Part shown: positions 36,401 to 47,081 of the stretch, one piece after another | Layout of the letters: each line of letters begins with the position of its first letter | Numbering within the stretch: position 1 is the first letter of the stretch | From: Spirodela intermedia | Lineage: Eukaryota; Streptophyta; Magnoliopsida; Alismatales; Araceae | Direction: 5' to 3' | Length of the DNA: 64,000 bases | NCBI GenBank assembly: GCA_902729315.2 | Contig: LR746274.1 | Coordinates: forward strand, 186,001 to 250,000 | Made by a program: the position numbers and the translations under genes | Notes under the pieces: generated by a model | What the model was told of the DNA's origin: nothing | The model's database searches: none | Seen by the model: the letters and a program-made list of their open reading frames with translations, nothing else

Positions 36401-37520
36401 TTACTATTCTACGGGGTTCAACAAAGTTTTGACTTAAAGTAGCTCGAGAGATGATAATCACCACTTCCGAATACAGAAAGAAGACAAAGGTCAGAGCTAC
36501 CTTCTCAGGAGGCCATCTCCAGAAACATCGCAGAGCTGGTAGATGAACTCCTCAATTTCCTGCGGAGTTCCCTTCTCATACACGGCCTGCGTGATGGAAA
36601 CGCAGGAAAACAGGAGAAAATGAGCATTAACATCCATAAGAAGCAAGGCATCTCGTGATCAATGTTGGCTGACTTAATATCAAGTCGGTCATCGCCTAGG
36701 GCAGATGCCCACGAGAACGTCAGCTCTCTAAATGAATGAAGAACACGAATGAGGGGAGAAATGGCTACGGTTTTCAGTCCCAGCGAACAATTAAATCAAT
36801 CTAGTCTCTCACAGGCGCGTATTCCTCACATCTTTTGGTCTATGAAATCAGCGGAATGGTCAGTGGAAGCAGAGATCAGCAGGAGGGAGGGAAAAGGGAA
36901 AGGAGGTTGGAGAAGGGCGGTAGACATGCTTTGGCGACGACCAGATCCTCGAAAGTGAGCATGCCGTCTCCTCGGCGCTGAGTTACCAAGTTGAACATCC
37001 TCTCGCACAGTGCGCCATTGATTCCGTAGTATGCCTACGGGGAGAATCGGCTCAGTCCAGAAAAATTGTGGGAAGATACAATTCACATATTCCAAGGGCA
37101 GAGAAAGATTGAGAAGGGGGAAGAGATGTAGATAGATAGATAGATAGATAGATAGAGATAGAGAGAGGGAGAGAACCTGGAAGACAGAGGGAGAAACGAA
37201 CCGGGAGTCGCTCTGCGACTGGGCGGAGAGTGACACAAAGAGCGCTCGGAGCTCGTCAAGTTCCTGCTTAGTAAAAGCCCTACAAACAAAGCTTCCACCG
37301 TTGGACCTTTCCCCATGTGAATCAGATTTAGAGAGAGAGAGAGAGAGAGTCACCTGCTCGCCAGGACGAAGAGGGGATCGGCGGGCGGCGATTGCGAGTT
37401 CCCCATGGCCCCCCTTTTTCTTCTCGTCTCGGGCTTGGGCGAGAGGGAGAGAGAGAGAGAGAGTCACCTGCTCGCCAGGGCGAAGCGGGGATCGGTGGGC
37501 AGCGATTGCGAGTTCCCCAT
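33497..37520 (-). CDS. TLD-domain protein with EF-hand-like N-terminal half (At5g06260-like)
   Basis: Eight exons: first exon 37468-37520 or its duplicate 37354-37406, then 37177-37279, 36930-37034, 36501-36586, 35498-35739, 35088-35277, 34538-34721 and 33497-33802, giving 422 residues in frame. The start MGNSQS fits an N-myristoylation signal. The N-terminal half is calcineurin-like (MLTFEDLVVAK; DVSGDGLLRR near 107-116) and may bind calcium or be a relic. The C-terminal half is a TLD domain: LLSPDELEEWRLLYHSALNG, GPTILVIRDKEGYIYGGYGS, GLFLSSSFDQGHTF, VIECWGIVPGGAL, ERFKEDRNMLKLVGLA. TLD proteins are linked to oxidative-stress resistance and V-ATPase regulation. Intron 3 appears to use a GC donor (AAA|gcatgt at 36929). 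Confidence 0.9.
37129..37160 (+). repeat. (GATA)n microsatellite in TLD intron 2
   Basis: About eight GATA units followed by GA-rich sequence, between exons 2 and 3 of the TLD gene and close to the exon 2 donor. Confidence 0.9.
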
Positions 37521-37556
37521 GCCCCCTTCTCTTCTCGTCTGGGACTTGGGCGAAAA
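37342..37556 (-). repeat. Tandem duplication of TLD first coding exon
   Basis: Two direct copies offset by 114 bp. Each has, on the minus strand, a TCTTCTCGTCT leader, ATGGGGAACTCGCAATCG, a 53-nt exon ending GCGAGCAG, a gtgact donor and a CT run. Copy nearest exon 2 (37354-37406) encodes MGNSQSPPADPLFVLAS; the outer copy (37468-37520) encodes MGNSQSLPTDPRFALAS. Both keep frame with exon 2. Confidence 0.95.
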
Positions 37557-38762
37557 CTCTCGTGGGTGGAGACCGCCTAGGGTCTTGTTTAGGAGCCACG
37601 TTGGCCCCTACCATCAGCCACGTGGTCAATATGTGGCAGGAGCGACCACCTTCTCCTGGCTGCCCTCCTCTGCAAGCCAATGTCAAAATAAAACTGACAC
37701 ACAGCCCAAGATGAGAGTTTTCACTCACCAGTTGCCCTCGCAATTCCGTCCGGAGAGAGAGAGAGAAAAGGATAAAGAGAGGGATAGAGAGAGGTAGAGA
37801 GGGAGATAGAGAGAGGTGGAGAGAGAGTGAGAGAGAGGGAGAGGAAGAGGGGTGGGTGGGTGGGCGGGTGTGCAGCTTTCTTGACCAACGGGTGAAGTGC
37901 TGATGAACTGAGTGAAGGGATTGAGGGATTGGCGTTGCTGGTTTGACCTGGTTCGAGCGTGGATCGAAGGCCGTCATCTGCTGGAGCGGGCAGCATGTGA
38001 GTTTCCTCGTCGTTTCCGTTGAGATCCCCTAATATTTTCCAATCATGAAGGGGGAATAGGGTTCTTAACTGTCTCAGAACTTTTCCAATGGGGAAACTAG
38101 GGTTAGGGGATTGGGCACATTCTCTGGTGGGGGCCTATCCCGCCTCCCCATATCATCCATACATTTGTAGCAATTCGCCTCCAACAGTAAATCAAACAGC
38201 TCGTACGAGTACATATTCCTGATTCTGGAGCATCCTCCTGTTTTCCCCCAATTTTATTGCAATCTGGGTTACGTCCGAACCTCATTGAAGCGAGGATTCA
38301 CCGCCCCCGCACCACCTCGGCTCGAGTTCATCAGAGGGTCAGGGGTTCTTTTTCTTCGATGGATGGGGGAAGCAGCCTTCCACGAAAAGTTGATGCATCT
38401 TCGACGTTATTTCCGCCATTTTCTTTCTCTCCGTCTCCTCTCGTCCCCCCAACTCGTCTCATATCCTATGCTTCCGCAATTTATGCAGAATGAAAGTCTG
38501 CGCCTGATATGTTACGATGGGTTCTTGGACAGCGCCGCATCCGGAATCGGAGGAACCAGGGATTTGATCTCTGCGTCTGCTTGTGAGTACCAAAGACTCT
38601 AATCCCCATCTCCGGATGCGAGGAACTTCTCTTCAACTGCCGCTTCTTCTCCAGTCGAAATGTGATGATCTTCTCTTTAGAGTCCTGGAAAACCTTCGAT
38701 TCTGACCATTTTTACCTCTTTTTTTTTCTCCTAGATTCTGTGAGGGCTAGCTGCTCGCAGTA
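37521..38762. promoter_or_regulatory. Divergent TLD/small-gene promoter region
   Basis: It contains long GA-rich tracts (37756-37850). A possible plus-strand leader donor (GCAT|gtgagt) lies at about 37997, so the small gene's leader may be spliced. No coding sequence is supported. Confidence 0.4.
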
Positions 38763-39754
38763 ATGTCGAGGCCGGTGGTGCTCGTCTTTCTCCTGTTGAC
38801 TTTCATAGTCACATCGCAGTTCGAGTGGAGGCGCCAGCTCATGGAGGAGCTGGACCCAGGCCTCGGTGCTGCAGAGAAGCAGCAGCACCCCGTGAAGGAC
38901 GAGGAGGCTGCCAGAGAAAAAGTAAGTCCTCTCGAGAATCCCCACCCACCCTCTTCTATTACAGAATCCTTTCTGCCGTTCTGAATGATGCTACCCATCT
39001 CCTGGTTTCTATTGCGGAAGGCTTTTCATCAATCCTAGTTTCAAAGTTCAGAAGTGCCGGGTGTTGATGTCGGCCTTAGGCAGGGATGATCATAACTTCA
39101 CCTACCCGTTTGACCCCGCTGCCGTTGACTTCCAAAAAACATGGGCGTTGAACTTGTCTGATAGGTCTCATCCACTGGGCAGATCTTAGAAGTAGCCCAA
39201 GGTCTTCCAGTGATGCATGCTGCCCTTGGCGGAGAGAGGAGGGGGGGATGGGATTTCACTAAGGTTATAGTCAGCCCACTCTTGTTCTTCATCTGGGCTC
39301 TCCATCTCCCAATCTGGATCGTTCGGTGCAGTCTGGCAGTTGCTGTTTTCTGCCGAACAGAGGTCACATATGTAGGCAACCCGATCCACTGTAGATTTGT
39401 CCCGGGAGGTGGGAGTCCCTCGTATTACTCTGGTCGACGGCCACTCCCAGCACAATATGGATGGGTTCTTCTTCTTCTTCTTCTTCTAAATTAGAGATCG
39501 AGGCTGACATCTGAGTCAGAAGTCATCTCCATGCAGTGATTCAGAACATGAGTGCCTTCCTCTGCTTCTTTCAGATAATCTTGCTGCAGGAGAAGAGCAT
39601 CCAACGCCTCACACTGCTCGCTCAGAGCCTTCGACAGCAGCTTCTGCAATGCCGAGCCGCCAACGGAAGCGGCCCCGACGCTGCCGCCGGTGATCCGCTG
39701 GCGAAAAGGCCTTCCCAGATCGAAGAAGATGGCGTTCCTCAAGAGATCCTCTAG
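38763..39754 (+). CDS. Small signal-anchor/coiled-coil protein of unknown function
   Basis: Exons 38763-38921 (53 codons) and 39575-39754 (60 codons with stop) give 112 residues with gtaagt and ctttcag junctions. The N-terminus MSRPVVLVFLLLTFIVTSQF is a signal peptide or signal anchor. It is followed by a heptad-like charged region (EKQQHPVKDEEAAREK, LLQEKSIQRLTLLAQSLRQQ) ending in LLQCRAANG and an acidic tail. I recall similar short proteins in other plants, known only as hypothetical proteins. It is probably secretory-pathway or membrane-bound with a coiled coil. Confidence 0.7.
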
Positions 39755-41493
39755 TGTCGGCAGCACGCCCAAGGCCGTTGACCTGCCTGTTCTGCGTTTG
39801 AGCTCGCCTTTATATTAATGGGAGCAATTTGGATGGTATCGGTTTGTGGGCCGCCCTCTTCTCTGCAGCTGAGCCCTTTGTTAGCCAACGGCCCACAGGG
39901 GATAGTGACATTGGGCCCTAAGCTCCTCTACCCGAGGACCTTGCCAGTCCCCATCTCGTCTTCTGTAGGAACAGAGCGATGGAAGTTTCCTTGGAAGCTC
40001 GCAGGAATCAGAAACGGCGCCGCCGGCTTTGACCTGATAAGGAGAGAGATGGCCGAGGTCAAGCCAGTGAGCGTCGGTTTACGCGGATACCAGAGACTCG
40101 GTCTCTCTCTCTCCCGTTTGGCGGCGGGCCTCGGGTTTGGTGAATATTAAACATAACGGACGCACGAGAAGACGGGCGTTGACCATGAAACTTTCCGTTT
40201 CCCAAGTACTTGTACGCTCCTCTTCGGCCAACTCAAAGTCTCCCTCTCTTCTCTCTCCTGGTCTCTCTCGTTGTCGGTCACTCTGGCGGCATATCCTTGT
40301 TTTCAATTATTCCTGGACTGGTAAATATACATGTTTCTCAAATTAAATGCAAAAAAAAGGAGAATTTCGTAAATAAATTAAATAAACGTTTTAAATATAA
40401 CATTTTTTTTTGCAAGGTGATCAAAAGCCTAAACTTCGTTGTGAGGTTACAAAACCCTTAAAATCTGGGTTTTTATGATTCGCTCACACTCATAGCATAG
40501 CTCAATAATTTTTACAGAAAAACCCAGAAGAAAATTGAAATCTTGAGACAAAAATACGTGGTCATGCATTGGGAAAATGATGAAAATAATAATGGTGTAA
40601 CTGTCCTCTTTTCTTTTCTTTTTGGCGTGGAAAATGATGCCCGTAAAATATCTTTAGGTCAATTTAGAAGACCAGGGACTTTCTCTTAAAAAATTGAAGG
40701 CTGCAGGGTATATATATTCTTCTGTCAGTATCCATGATATCCTGTGTAGTAATACCGGGGATTGCGCGGTAGACCAGCTGGCAAGCAGCACGGGGCCGGA
40801 ACACGTTTTCCTTTGGGCCCACTAAGCGTGGATAATGTTGACCCGTTCCATGATCGGAGCCAGCGGCTGAGTCAGCGCGTCCATCCCGGGTCGTAGGGAG
40901 ACTGCGCTCGCCGTCCTCCTAAGTGAGCCGCCGACGAGTAACTGCCCCGCACCGACGCGTTTTTCACTACACACGTGGAGAACGCCGGTCGGCGCGGCAC
41001 TCGCGTAGCACGTGGAATCCGAACTGTACCTGACGGCGCAGCCGCCAGAGTAAGATGGCGGCGCCACAAGAACTGGTCAAGGTACGCCTCCCCGCGACAA
41101 GTCCTGAAATGGCGAGTCCACTGCCCGATTGGCCGTGCCATGTCACTGCGTGGTCGCCCTCGGAGCGGAGCGGAGCCGAGCTGAGCCGGGTCAGCCCCGG
41201 CGCCGCCTCCTCGAAGGCGACGTTTTCCCGACGGGCCGAGCCGGAGGAGGAAGCCGGAGAGCCGCCCATGGGAAGGCGCAAGCCTGCCGTCTCTTCCACG
41301 CTGACAACTCTTCCCCTTCATTTTCCCCTCCGGCGGGGGGCCAGCGGTCCTGTATAAAGCCCCGCCTGCGGCCAGAGCACATTCTCACCACAGAACCCTA
41401 GAAAATTCTCGCCGGAGAAGACGACGACAACGACGACACCCAGCAGCAGCAACACCACCACCGCCACCAAGACGAGGAAGACCGCGGCTAGCG
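39755..41493. promoter_or_regulatory. Intergenic region and CAF1 promoter
   Basis: The AT-rich part (40340-40720) is featureless. The right end is GC-rich and has TATAAA at 41353-41358, 136 bp before the CAF1 start codon. A CAA/GAC-rich leader follows. Several short open frames in 40820-41400 on both strands look like GC-bias artefacts. Confidence 0.5.
41353..41358 (+). promoter_or_regulatory. TATA box of the CAF1 gene
   Basis: TATAAA in a GC-rich surround, with ATTCTCACCACAGAACC about 30 bp downstream as the likely transcription start area. Confidence 0.65.
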
Positions 41494-42417
41494 ATGCCCG
41501 AATACTACGCGAAGAAGCCCTCCGCCGGTCATGAGCAGGTCCGGGTGGTGCCCCCCCGGCACAGGCACAGGCAGCGGCGGCAGGCGGCGCCGGCGCCGGG
41601 GAAGAAAGGCGGCGGCGTGCAGATCCGGTCGGTCTGGGCTTGGAATCTGGAATCAGAGTTCAAGCTGATCGAGAGCCTGATCCGGCGGTACCCCTACGTG
41701 GCCATGGACACGGAGTTCCCCGGAGTGGTTTACCAGCCGCCGGTGAACCCCTTCCTGGCGACGCCGGAGGAGCGGTACCGCTGCCTCAAGGCCAACGTCG
41801 ACGCCCTGAAGCTGATCCAGGTGGGGCTCACCCTCTCCGACGCCGGCGGGAACTTGCCGGACCTGGGACTCGGCGGCGGCAGCGGGTTCATCTGGGAGTT
41901 CAACTTCCGGGACTTCGACCCTGCTAGGGATGACCACGCGCATGAGTCCATCGAACTGCTACGGCGGAACGGCATCGACTTCGAGCGGAACCGCCGGAAC
42001 GGCGCGGACAGCTCGAGGTTCGCGGAGCTGCTGCTTGGGTCGGGGCTGCTCCACGCCGGCGGCGCCGTCAGCTGGGTGACCTTCCACAGCGCCTACGACT
42101 TCGCGTACCTAATCAAGGTGCTCACGGCGGCGCCGCTGCCGGAGCGGCTGGGGGAGTTCCTCGCGCTCCACCGGCGGTTCTTCGGGCGGCGGGTGTTCGA
42201 CGTGAAGCACATGGCGCGGTTCTGCGACCGCCTCTATGGCGGGCTCGAGAGGGTGGCCGGAGAGTTGCAGGTGGAGCGGGCGGTGGGAAAGTGCCACCAG
42301 GCCGGCTCCGACAGCCTCCTCACCTGGCACGCGTTCCTACGCCTGCGCGAGCGCTTCTTCCTCCTCGACGGCGGCGAAAGGCTCGCCGGCGTGCTGTACG
42401 GCCTCGAAGTCTGCTGA
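41494..42417 (+). CDS. CAF1: CCR4-associated factor 1 (CAF1) deadenylase
   Basis: An intronless frame of 307 residues. The DEDDh 3'-5' exoribonuclease residues are all present: D72 and E74 in [13 protein letters not shown]202 in [15 protein letters not shown]268 and D273 in [28 protein letters not shown] and [11 protein letters not shown] are standard CAF1 blocks. In the CCR4-NOT complex CAF1 shortens mRNA poly(A) tails in the cytoplasm; in plants the intronless copies are often stress-induced. The basic, proline-rich N-terminus (residues 1-40) is longer than in yeast or animals. The gene is very GC-rich and has a clear TATA box. Confidence 0.97.
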   Translation: MPEYYAKKPSAGHEQVRVVPPRHRHRQRRQAAPAPGKKGGGVQIRSVWAWNLESEFKLIESLIRRYPYVAMDTEFPGVVYQPPVNPFLATPEERYRCLKANVDALKLIQVGLTLSDAGGNLPDLGLGGGSGFIWEFNFRDFDPARDDHAHESIELLRRNGIDFERNRRNGADSSRFAELLLGSGLLHAGGAVSWVTFHSAYDFAYLIKVLTAAPLPERLGEFLALHRRFFGRRVFDVKHMARFCDRLYGGLERVAGELQVERAVGKCHQAGSDSLLTWHAFLRLRERFFLLDGGERLAGVLYGLEVC

Positions 42418-45160
42418 TCAAAAAGAAATAAAACAAATTCATTATTATTCTTTTACTACCCCTCTTCGCCTCGCCTCCTCTTTCATTTTTCATCTCCTTC
42501 CACAGGAAGAGCCATGGCTAGGCCAGACGGATGGGCATCGACCATCACAGCAGAGAATTCATCATCCGAGGTTGACTTTTTTTATAGGGTCGCAGGAGAT
42601 TCATCATCGCCGCTGACCTCTCCCCCCCTTCTTCGTAGCTTGAAGAAGGTCAAAGATTGAGGATGCTGGAAAATATTCCTTCCCAGAAGCTCCTAGATTA
42701 CAAAAAAAACACGGGAGATTCGGAAGTGATAGCGGGATTTGGAGTTCCTATTCTCCAAGGATTCTGGACCAGTCAGCAGGGAAAGGAGGGTTTGCCGGAG
42801 ATTTATCATCCCCGCTGACCTCCCCCCCGCTCTTCTTCGTAGCTTGAAGCAGGTCAAAGATTGAGGATGCTGGAAAATATTCCTTCCCAGAGGCTCCTAG
42901 ATTACGAAAACAACACGGGAGATTCGGAAGTGATGGCGGGATTTGGAGTTCCTATTCTCCAAGGATTCTGGATCAATCAGCAGAAGATCTTCGTTAAATC
43001 CAAAATCTTCACATTTGTCCCCACAAATGCCGATCAATTCATCAGCGCTGCCCCCCTACATTAAAGGTATCCAACGACTGCGTCTCCTCCAAAATATCTA
43101 CGTCGCCTGATTCTTTGTAAAGAACCTCAGAATTATCGATCAAAATCTAAACAGGTTTAACTCCATGAGATCATTGTGACCAACAGATTATTTCCAAAAA
43201 GACGACATAAAGACGACATATCTTTTTCTATCAAGGCAAAAAATTATTCAGCAATCAAAGGAATCTACGCATTCTACTACGAATGAAACACCAGACTGAA
43301 AGCACAAAAGTGAAGCAGGATGAACCTCAAAGGAAAGAAGAGGAACAAAAGTATGACTCCCGCCGCAAGATTATAGCCACATTCTGCTATTCTCATAATG
43401 ATTATCAATTATATCACCTAAACACGCCTAGTGCAGTCCGACATCAATCCATTAATTTGCAATTTCCTCTTTTTCGACTGCGTAGATTCATCTTTCAGAT
43501 GCCTCGAATGATATTCACGACACATCAGTCTTAACAATGCCTGGAAATGGGAAGTTTTAGTGTACCATCAGTCAGAAATTCGGAAAGATTAGACGATTTG
43601 CCGACACCAATTCGAATGGATAAGCCTTTTGTACTGAATGGAGTACGAAATCCCAACCACAATTTAGCTTCCGAGCTTGACTTTGAATTTTTCACGCTGC
43701 TTTAGTCCAAAATATCCCAAAAGTCTGACAGCGAGTGAAGAACCATCAGCAGGTACCAGCATTCAGAAGTAAACTAAAAACCAGGTCATCTCCGGATTGC
43801 TTCATCTGTATGTTTCCCCAATGTCGCGTAGAACATAAGTATTCGACAATCAGGTGCATCAAGTTTTCCCGTAATAAACGCCCGTCTATCATTTTCTAGG
43901 GTAGGTTGTTGAGGGGACTTCGAAGCAATCTATCTTCACATCAACGTGGAATCCAAACCACTCTACTTCGCTGGAAACACCGATTCAAAAGAGCAACATT
44001 CGAGAGAGATAATCGATCCATGACCTGTTCACACAGGGAAGGATACCAACCATTTGCTAGATTTTCTAACGCCGAATGAGGGATAATTGAGTGAGTAAAG
44101 ATTATACACTGTAGAAAGAGGAGGCGACGAGGACAATACGACCCGGGGTGGGGGGAGCACTTCTCGAACGACTGCTCTATGATGAATGAGGAACAGGGAA
44201 GAACAACTTGCCTGAGAGATTTGGAGATGGGGATGGACATGTCGAAACAGAAGCCCTTCCGACGCGAGAATCTCTCTCTCTCTCTCTCTCTCTTCTGCAA
44301 CCGATCGGCTTGGAGGGAGACGTCGGTTACAGTAGTGGTTGTAAGGCAGGGCGTTATCGGCTCCCCGGAATTATTTTTGGGCCGAGTGTTAGAATCGGGC
44401 TTTAGAAAGTGACCTGATGTTTTTGGGCGGCCCAAAAGTGAGACGACTTGACCCAGTAAAAAGGGATCCCCTGAAGAACCGCACGGAATCCAGTTTTCCA
44501 AATCTCCCTGTTTGGAGGTGACGGATCAAGGGAAACACGATTCTATTGAGACGTGACTGGGGTAACGGTCACCAGTGGCCGGTTCGGGGTTGCACCGGCA
44601 ACGGCATTCCGGGTCGGCTCGGGTCGGGACCCACTCCTGTATTTACTGCCCGGCAGCGAGGGGCCCGTGGTTTTCAGCGAAGAAGCGGCGGTGTTAATTC
44701 CTGGGCCTCCTCACGGGAGCTCTCTTAATTATCTGTATTTAATATATAAGAAAATTAACCGAAACCAGGGAAATCGGATAATTCAGTACCCAGCGTCTCC
44801 CTCAATCATGGGCGTGACCGTTGCCCCGAGGAAGAAGAGAGAGGAAGACTGTACAGTGTAGAGAGAGAGAGAGAGGAGAGAGTGTGTGTGCATGTACAGA
44901 GAGGAGGCCAAAGACGTCACCCTCGAATTTTCTGTAGTGGAGCACTATTCCCCGGGTGTATTGAATGGCATTGAAGACCTTCAACCTGTAATAAATGGCC
45001 ACATGAGCCTGCCCATAAAGAACTCTTCCATTAATGTTCCTCCGGAGCTCCCACACACGCCGCGAGCCCTCCCTGATCTCTTCCCCTCTGCAACAAAGCT
45101 GTCACTTTAATCGGAGAGATAGAGAGAGAGTGAGTGAGGGAGGGAGAGAAAGTGAGAGAG
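42418..45160. other. Intergenic region CAF1 to OVATE gene
   Basis: It holds a 204-bp tandem duplication at 42583-42990, then AT-rich sequence without recognisable coding content (43000-44150). A minus-strand open frame of 186 codons at 43941-44501 is unsupported. CT runs lie at 44272-44294 and GA runs near 44860 and 45120-45160, in the leader of the next gene. Confidence 0.5.
42583..42990 (+). repeat. 204-bp tandem direct duplication downstream of CAF1
   Basis: Two near-identical units offset by 204 bp, for example GGATGCTGGAAAATATTCC at 42661 and 42865, and GGGATTTGGAGTTCCTATTC in both. A few substitutions separate them. No coding sense in either unit is convincing. Confidence 0.92.
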
Positions 45161-45880
45161 ATGGGTGGTAGGAAGATGGGGATCCAGTATCTGTTGGGGA
45201 AGACATGGTGGGCTTCTCCTCCTTCATCGTACTATTCTTCTCCGTGGCCGTGGGCTTCCTGCAGGCACCCGAGAACGCTGTCCTTCCGAGTCTGCGGCGG
45301 CACGGAGGAGATCTGCGAGGCGGTGGTGTCGAGGGAGTCCTGGTTTGGCGACTCGTCGGAGGTTCTCGACTCGGACGGTGAGTTCTCCGCCGCTGCGGCG
45401 GCGGGGGTGGCGGGGGCGGCGGCGGAGGAGGCGGTGATCCGGGCGCTGCAGTCGGAGCCCGCCGAGCGCCGCCTCTTCTTCGAGCCCGGCGAGGGGAGCT
45501 CCATCTTGGAGGGCCTCGGTCAACGAGGGCTCCCCTTCGAGGAGAGCGTGGCGATGGCCGTTGACTCCGAAGATCCCTACTCGGACTTCCGGGTGTCCAT
45601 GGAGGAGATGGTGGCGGCGCACGGGCAGAGGAGGGACTGGGCCTGGCTGGAGGAGCTCCTCGAGTGGTACCTCCAGGTCAACGGGAAGACCACCCATCGC
45701 TTCATTGTTGGGGCCTTCGTTGACCTCTTGCTGGACCTCTCCTACCCCTCCTCTGCCTCCTCAGTCTCCTCCTCCACCACCTCCTCCTCCTCTTCCCCTT
45801 CTCGTTCCATTTCTTTCGACGTTGACGAGGAGGAGGATGCTTACGATCAGCAGGAGGAGACGACGAGTCTCCACCGTTGA
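45161..45880 (+). CDS. OFP: OVATE family protein (OFP)
   Basis: An intronless frame of 239 residues; the first ATG is at 45161, a second in-frame one at 45176. The N-terminus has the OFP13/16-type block SPWPWASCRHPRTLSFR. The OVATE domain (DUF623) covers about 128-192: ESVAMAVDSEDPYSDFRVSM, EEMVAAHGQRRDWAWLEEL, EWYLQVNGKTTHRFIVGAF. A serine-rich and acidic tail follows. OFPs are plant-specific repressors that bind TALE homeodomain proteins and shape organs. The alanine/glycine run at about 76-88 comes from (GCG)n-type codons. Confidence 0.93.
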   Translation: MGGRKMGIQYLLGKTWWASPPSSYYSSPWPWASCRHPRTLSFRVCGGTEEICEAVVSRESWFGDSSEVLDSDGEFSAAAAAGVAGAAAEEAVIRALQSEPAERRLFFEPGEGSSILEGLGQRGLPFEESVAMAVDSEDPYSDFRVSMEEMVAAHGQRRDWAWLEELLEWYLQVNGKTTHRFIVGAFVDLLLDLSYPSSASSVSSSTTSSSSSPSRSISFDVDEEEDAYDQQEETTSLHR

Positions 45881-46581
45881 GGGCGAAGCCCTCGATTGTT
45901 TTGGGCCATATCTCAGCCGTCGATGTCTCTGTATCATACCAGCCGACAAATCATGGCCGCCCACTCAGTTCTGGATCTCTCTCTCGCTCTCTCTCTCTCT
46001 CCAGACTTCTCTGTCTTCTGCACTTGAATCATGTGGCAGGTGGTCCGATCATGGCTGTGAGGAGCGGGAATCCGATTTCTTTAAGGGGGTTCGGCCCGCG
46101 TGGGAGGAATTCGAGGCACGTGCCGTCTGCTGGCACTTGGATTCGCTCTCCTCCGGTAACGCCGATTCGACAGGGGCAGACAATGACGTGGCCGTCAACT
46201 CGGCACGTGGGCCCGACATGCCGAAAAAAAGAGTACATGGCGAAGCCTCTACGCCTCATTCGTCTCGACTGCACGCCACGTAAAGCGGCCGCATTAGAGA
46301 TAGAGAGAGAGAGGACTGAGTCTAGGCGCTGCGAATCGGAGATGACTTGGTTACCGGGGGGCCGTCAGATGAACTCTGGAAGGTGAGGTGAGGTGAGGTG
46401 ATGGACGGTGGGGATGTCGAGATGGGAATTTACAAAAAGCAATGCGACGGCCCGCTGGAAGGCCTTTATTAGGGGATGACGGCCCAAACTGTGTGGGTTG
46501 TCGGCCCATGTAGACGTCGTGGGAACGGGTTATGTCCAGTCACGATGATTATGTCTATTAATATTCTCTTTTTTCCGAGTC
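45881..46581. other. Intergenic region after OVATE gene
   Basis: CT run at 45978-46003, GA run near 46300, and a short GGTGA/GTGAG tandem repeat at 46381-46402. No supported gene; the 169-codon plus-strand frame here has no recognisable content. Confidence 0.5.
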
Positions 46582-46588
46582 AAAAAAA
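46582..46588 (-). terminator. Pol III T-run after tRNA-Ser
   Basis: Seven A on the plus strand, i.e. T7 on the tRNA strand, 17 bp past the mature 3' end. Confidence 0.75.
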
Positions 46589-46604
46589 GGTTGATTTAGT
46601 CTAT

Positions 46605-46685
46605 CGTCGACAGCAGGATTCGAACCTGCGCGGGAGATCCCAACTGATTTCGAGTCAGTCTCCTTAACCACTCGGACATATCGAC
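46605..46685 (-). tRNA. tRNA-Ser (anticodon CGA)
   Basis: On the minus strand the 5' acceptor strand GTCGATA pairs with TGTCGAC at the 3' end (46606-46612). The anticodon loop is CTCGAAA with anticodon CGA. A long variable arm (GGGATCTCCC type) marks a class II serine tRNA, and the B box GGTTCGAATCC is perfect. No intron is seen. Confidence 0.95.
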
Positions 46686-47081
46686 GGACTTAATAATAAG
46701 TTTTCATAAATTTAATGATATATAACTTTTATATATGATTATTTCCTTTACACCCCTGTAAGAGAACAAAAATAGTTTGGCCCCCATCGTCCGGGCTCTT
46801 TCCATCTCGCCATACACATTTTCGCGGGCTAGGAGTCGTTGGGAGGAAGCAACCACTTCCTTCTTCCCTCTTCCCTCTTCCGTCAACTGCTCTTCGCTCT
46901 CACTCCCCCCAAATTTCCCCGCAATGTGAGCGATCACTCTTCTGATGATTCCTCTCGGCGGATCTGGAATGTGGTTCACGGGCTGAAGAGAATAATCTCT
47001 TTTCGTCGCAAATTCGAGGTTTCCCCTCCCTTTCATTCCGCGGTTTGCAGGATCCCCGTCCGGCAGATTCGGGAGGTGATC
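46686..47081. promoter_or_regulatory. Upstream region of HVA22-like gene
   Basis: An AT-rich half next to the tRNA, then a CT-rich leader-like half (46855-46920). No coding content is recognised. Confidence 0.4.

Noticed and set aside
36826-37977. 383-codon minus-strand frame across the TLD gene 5' end
   Set aside because: It reads through introns and CT runs; only the AFTKQELDELRALF part is a real exon. The repeated GHGELAIAA strings are the duplicated exon in the wrong frame.
43941-44501. 186-codon minus-strand frame
   Set aside because: Low-complexity RERERER part, no domain, no family recognised; kept only as an unsupported frame.
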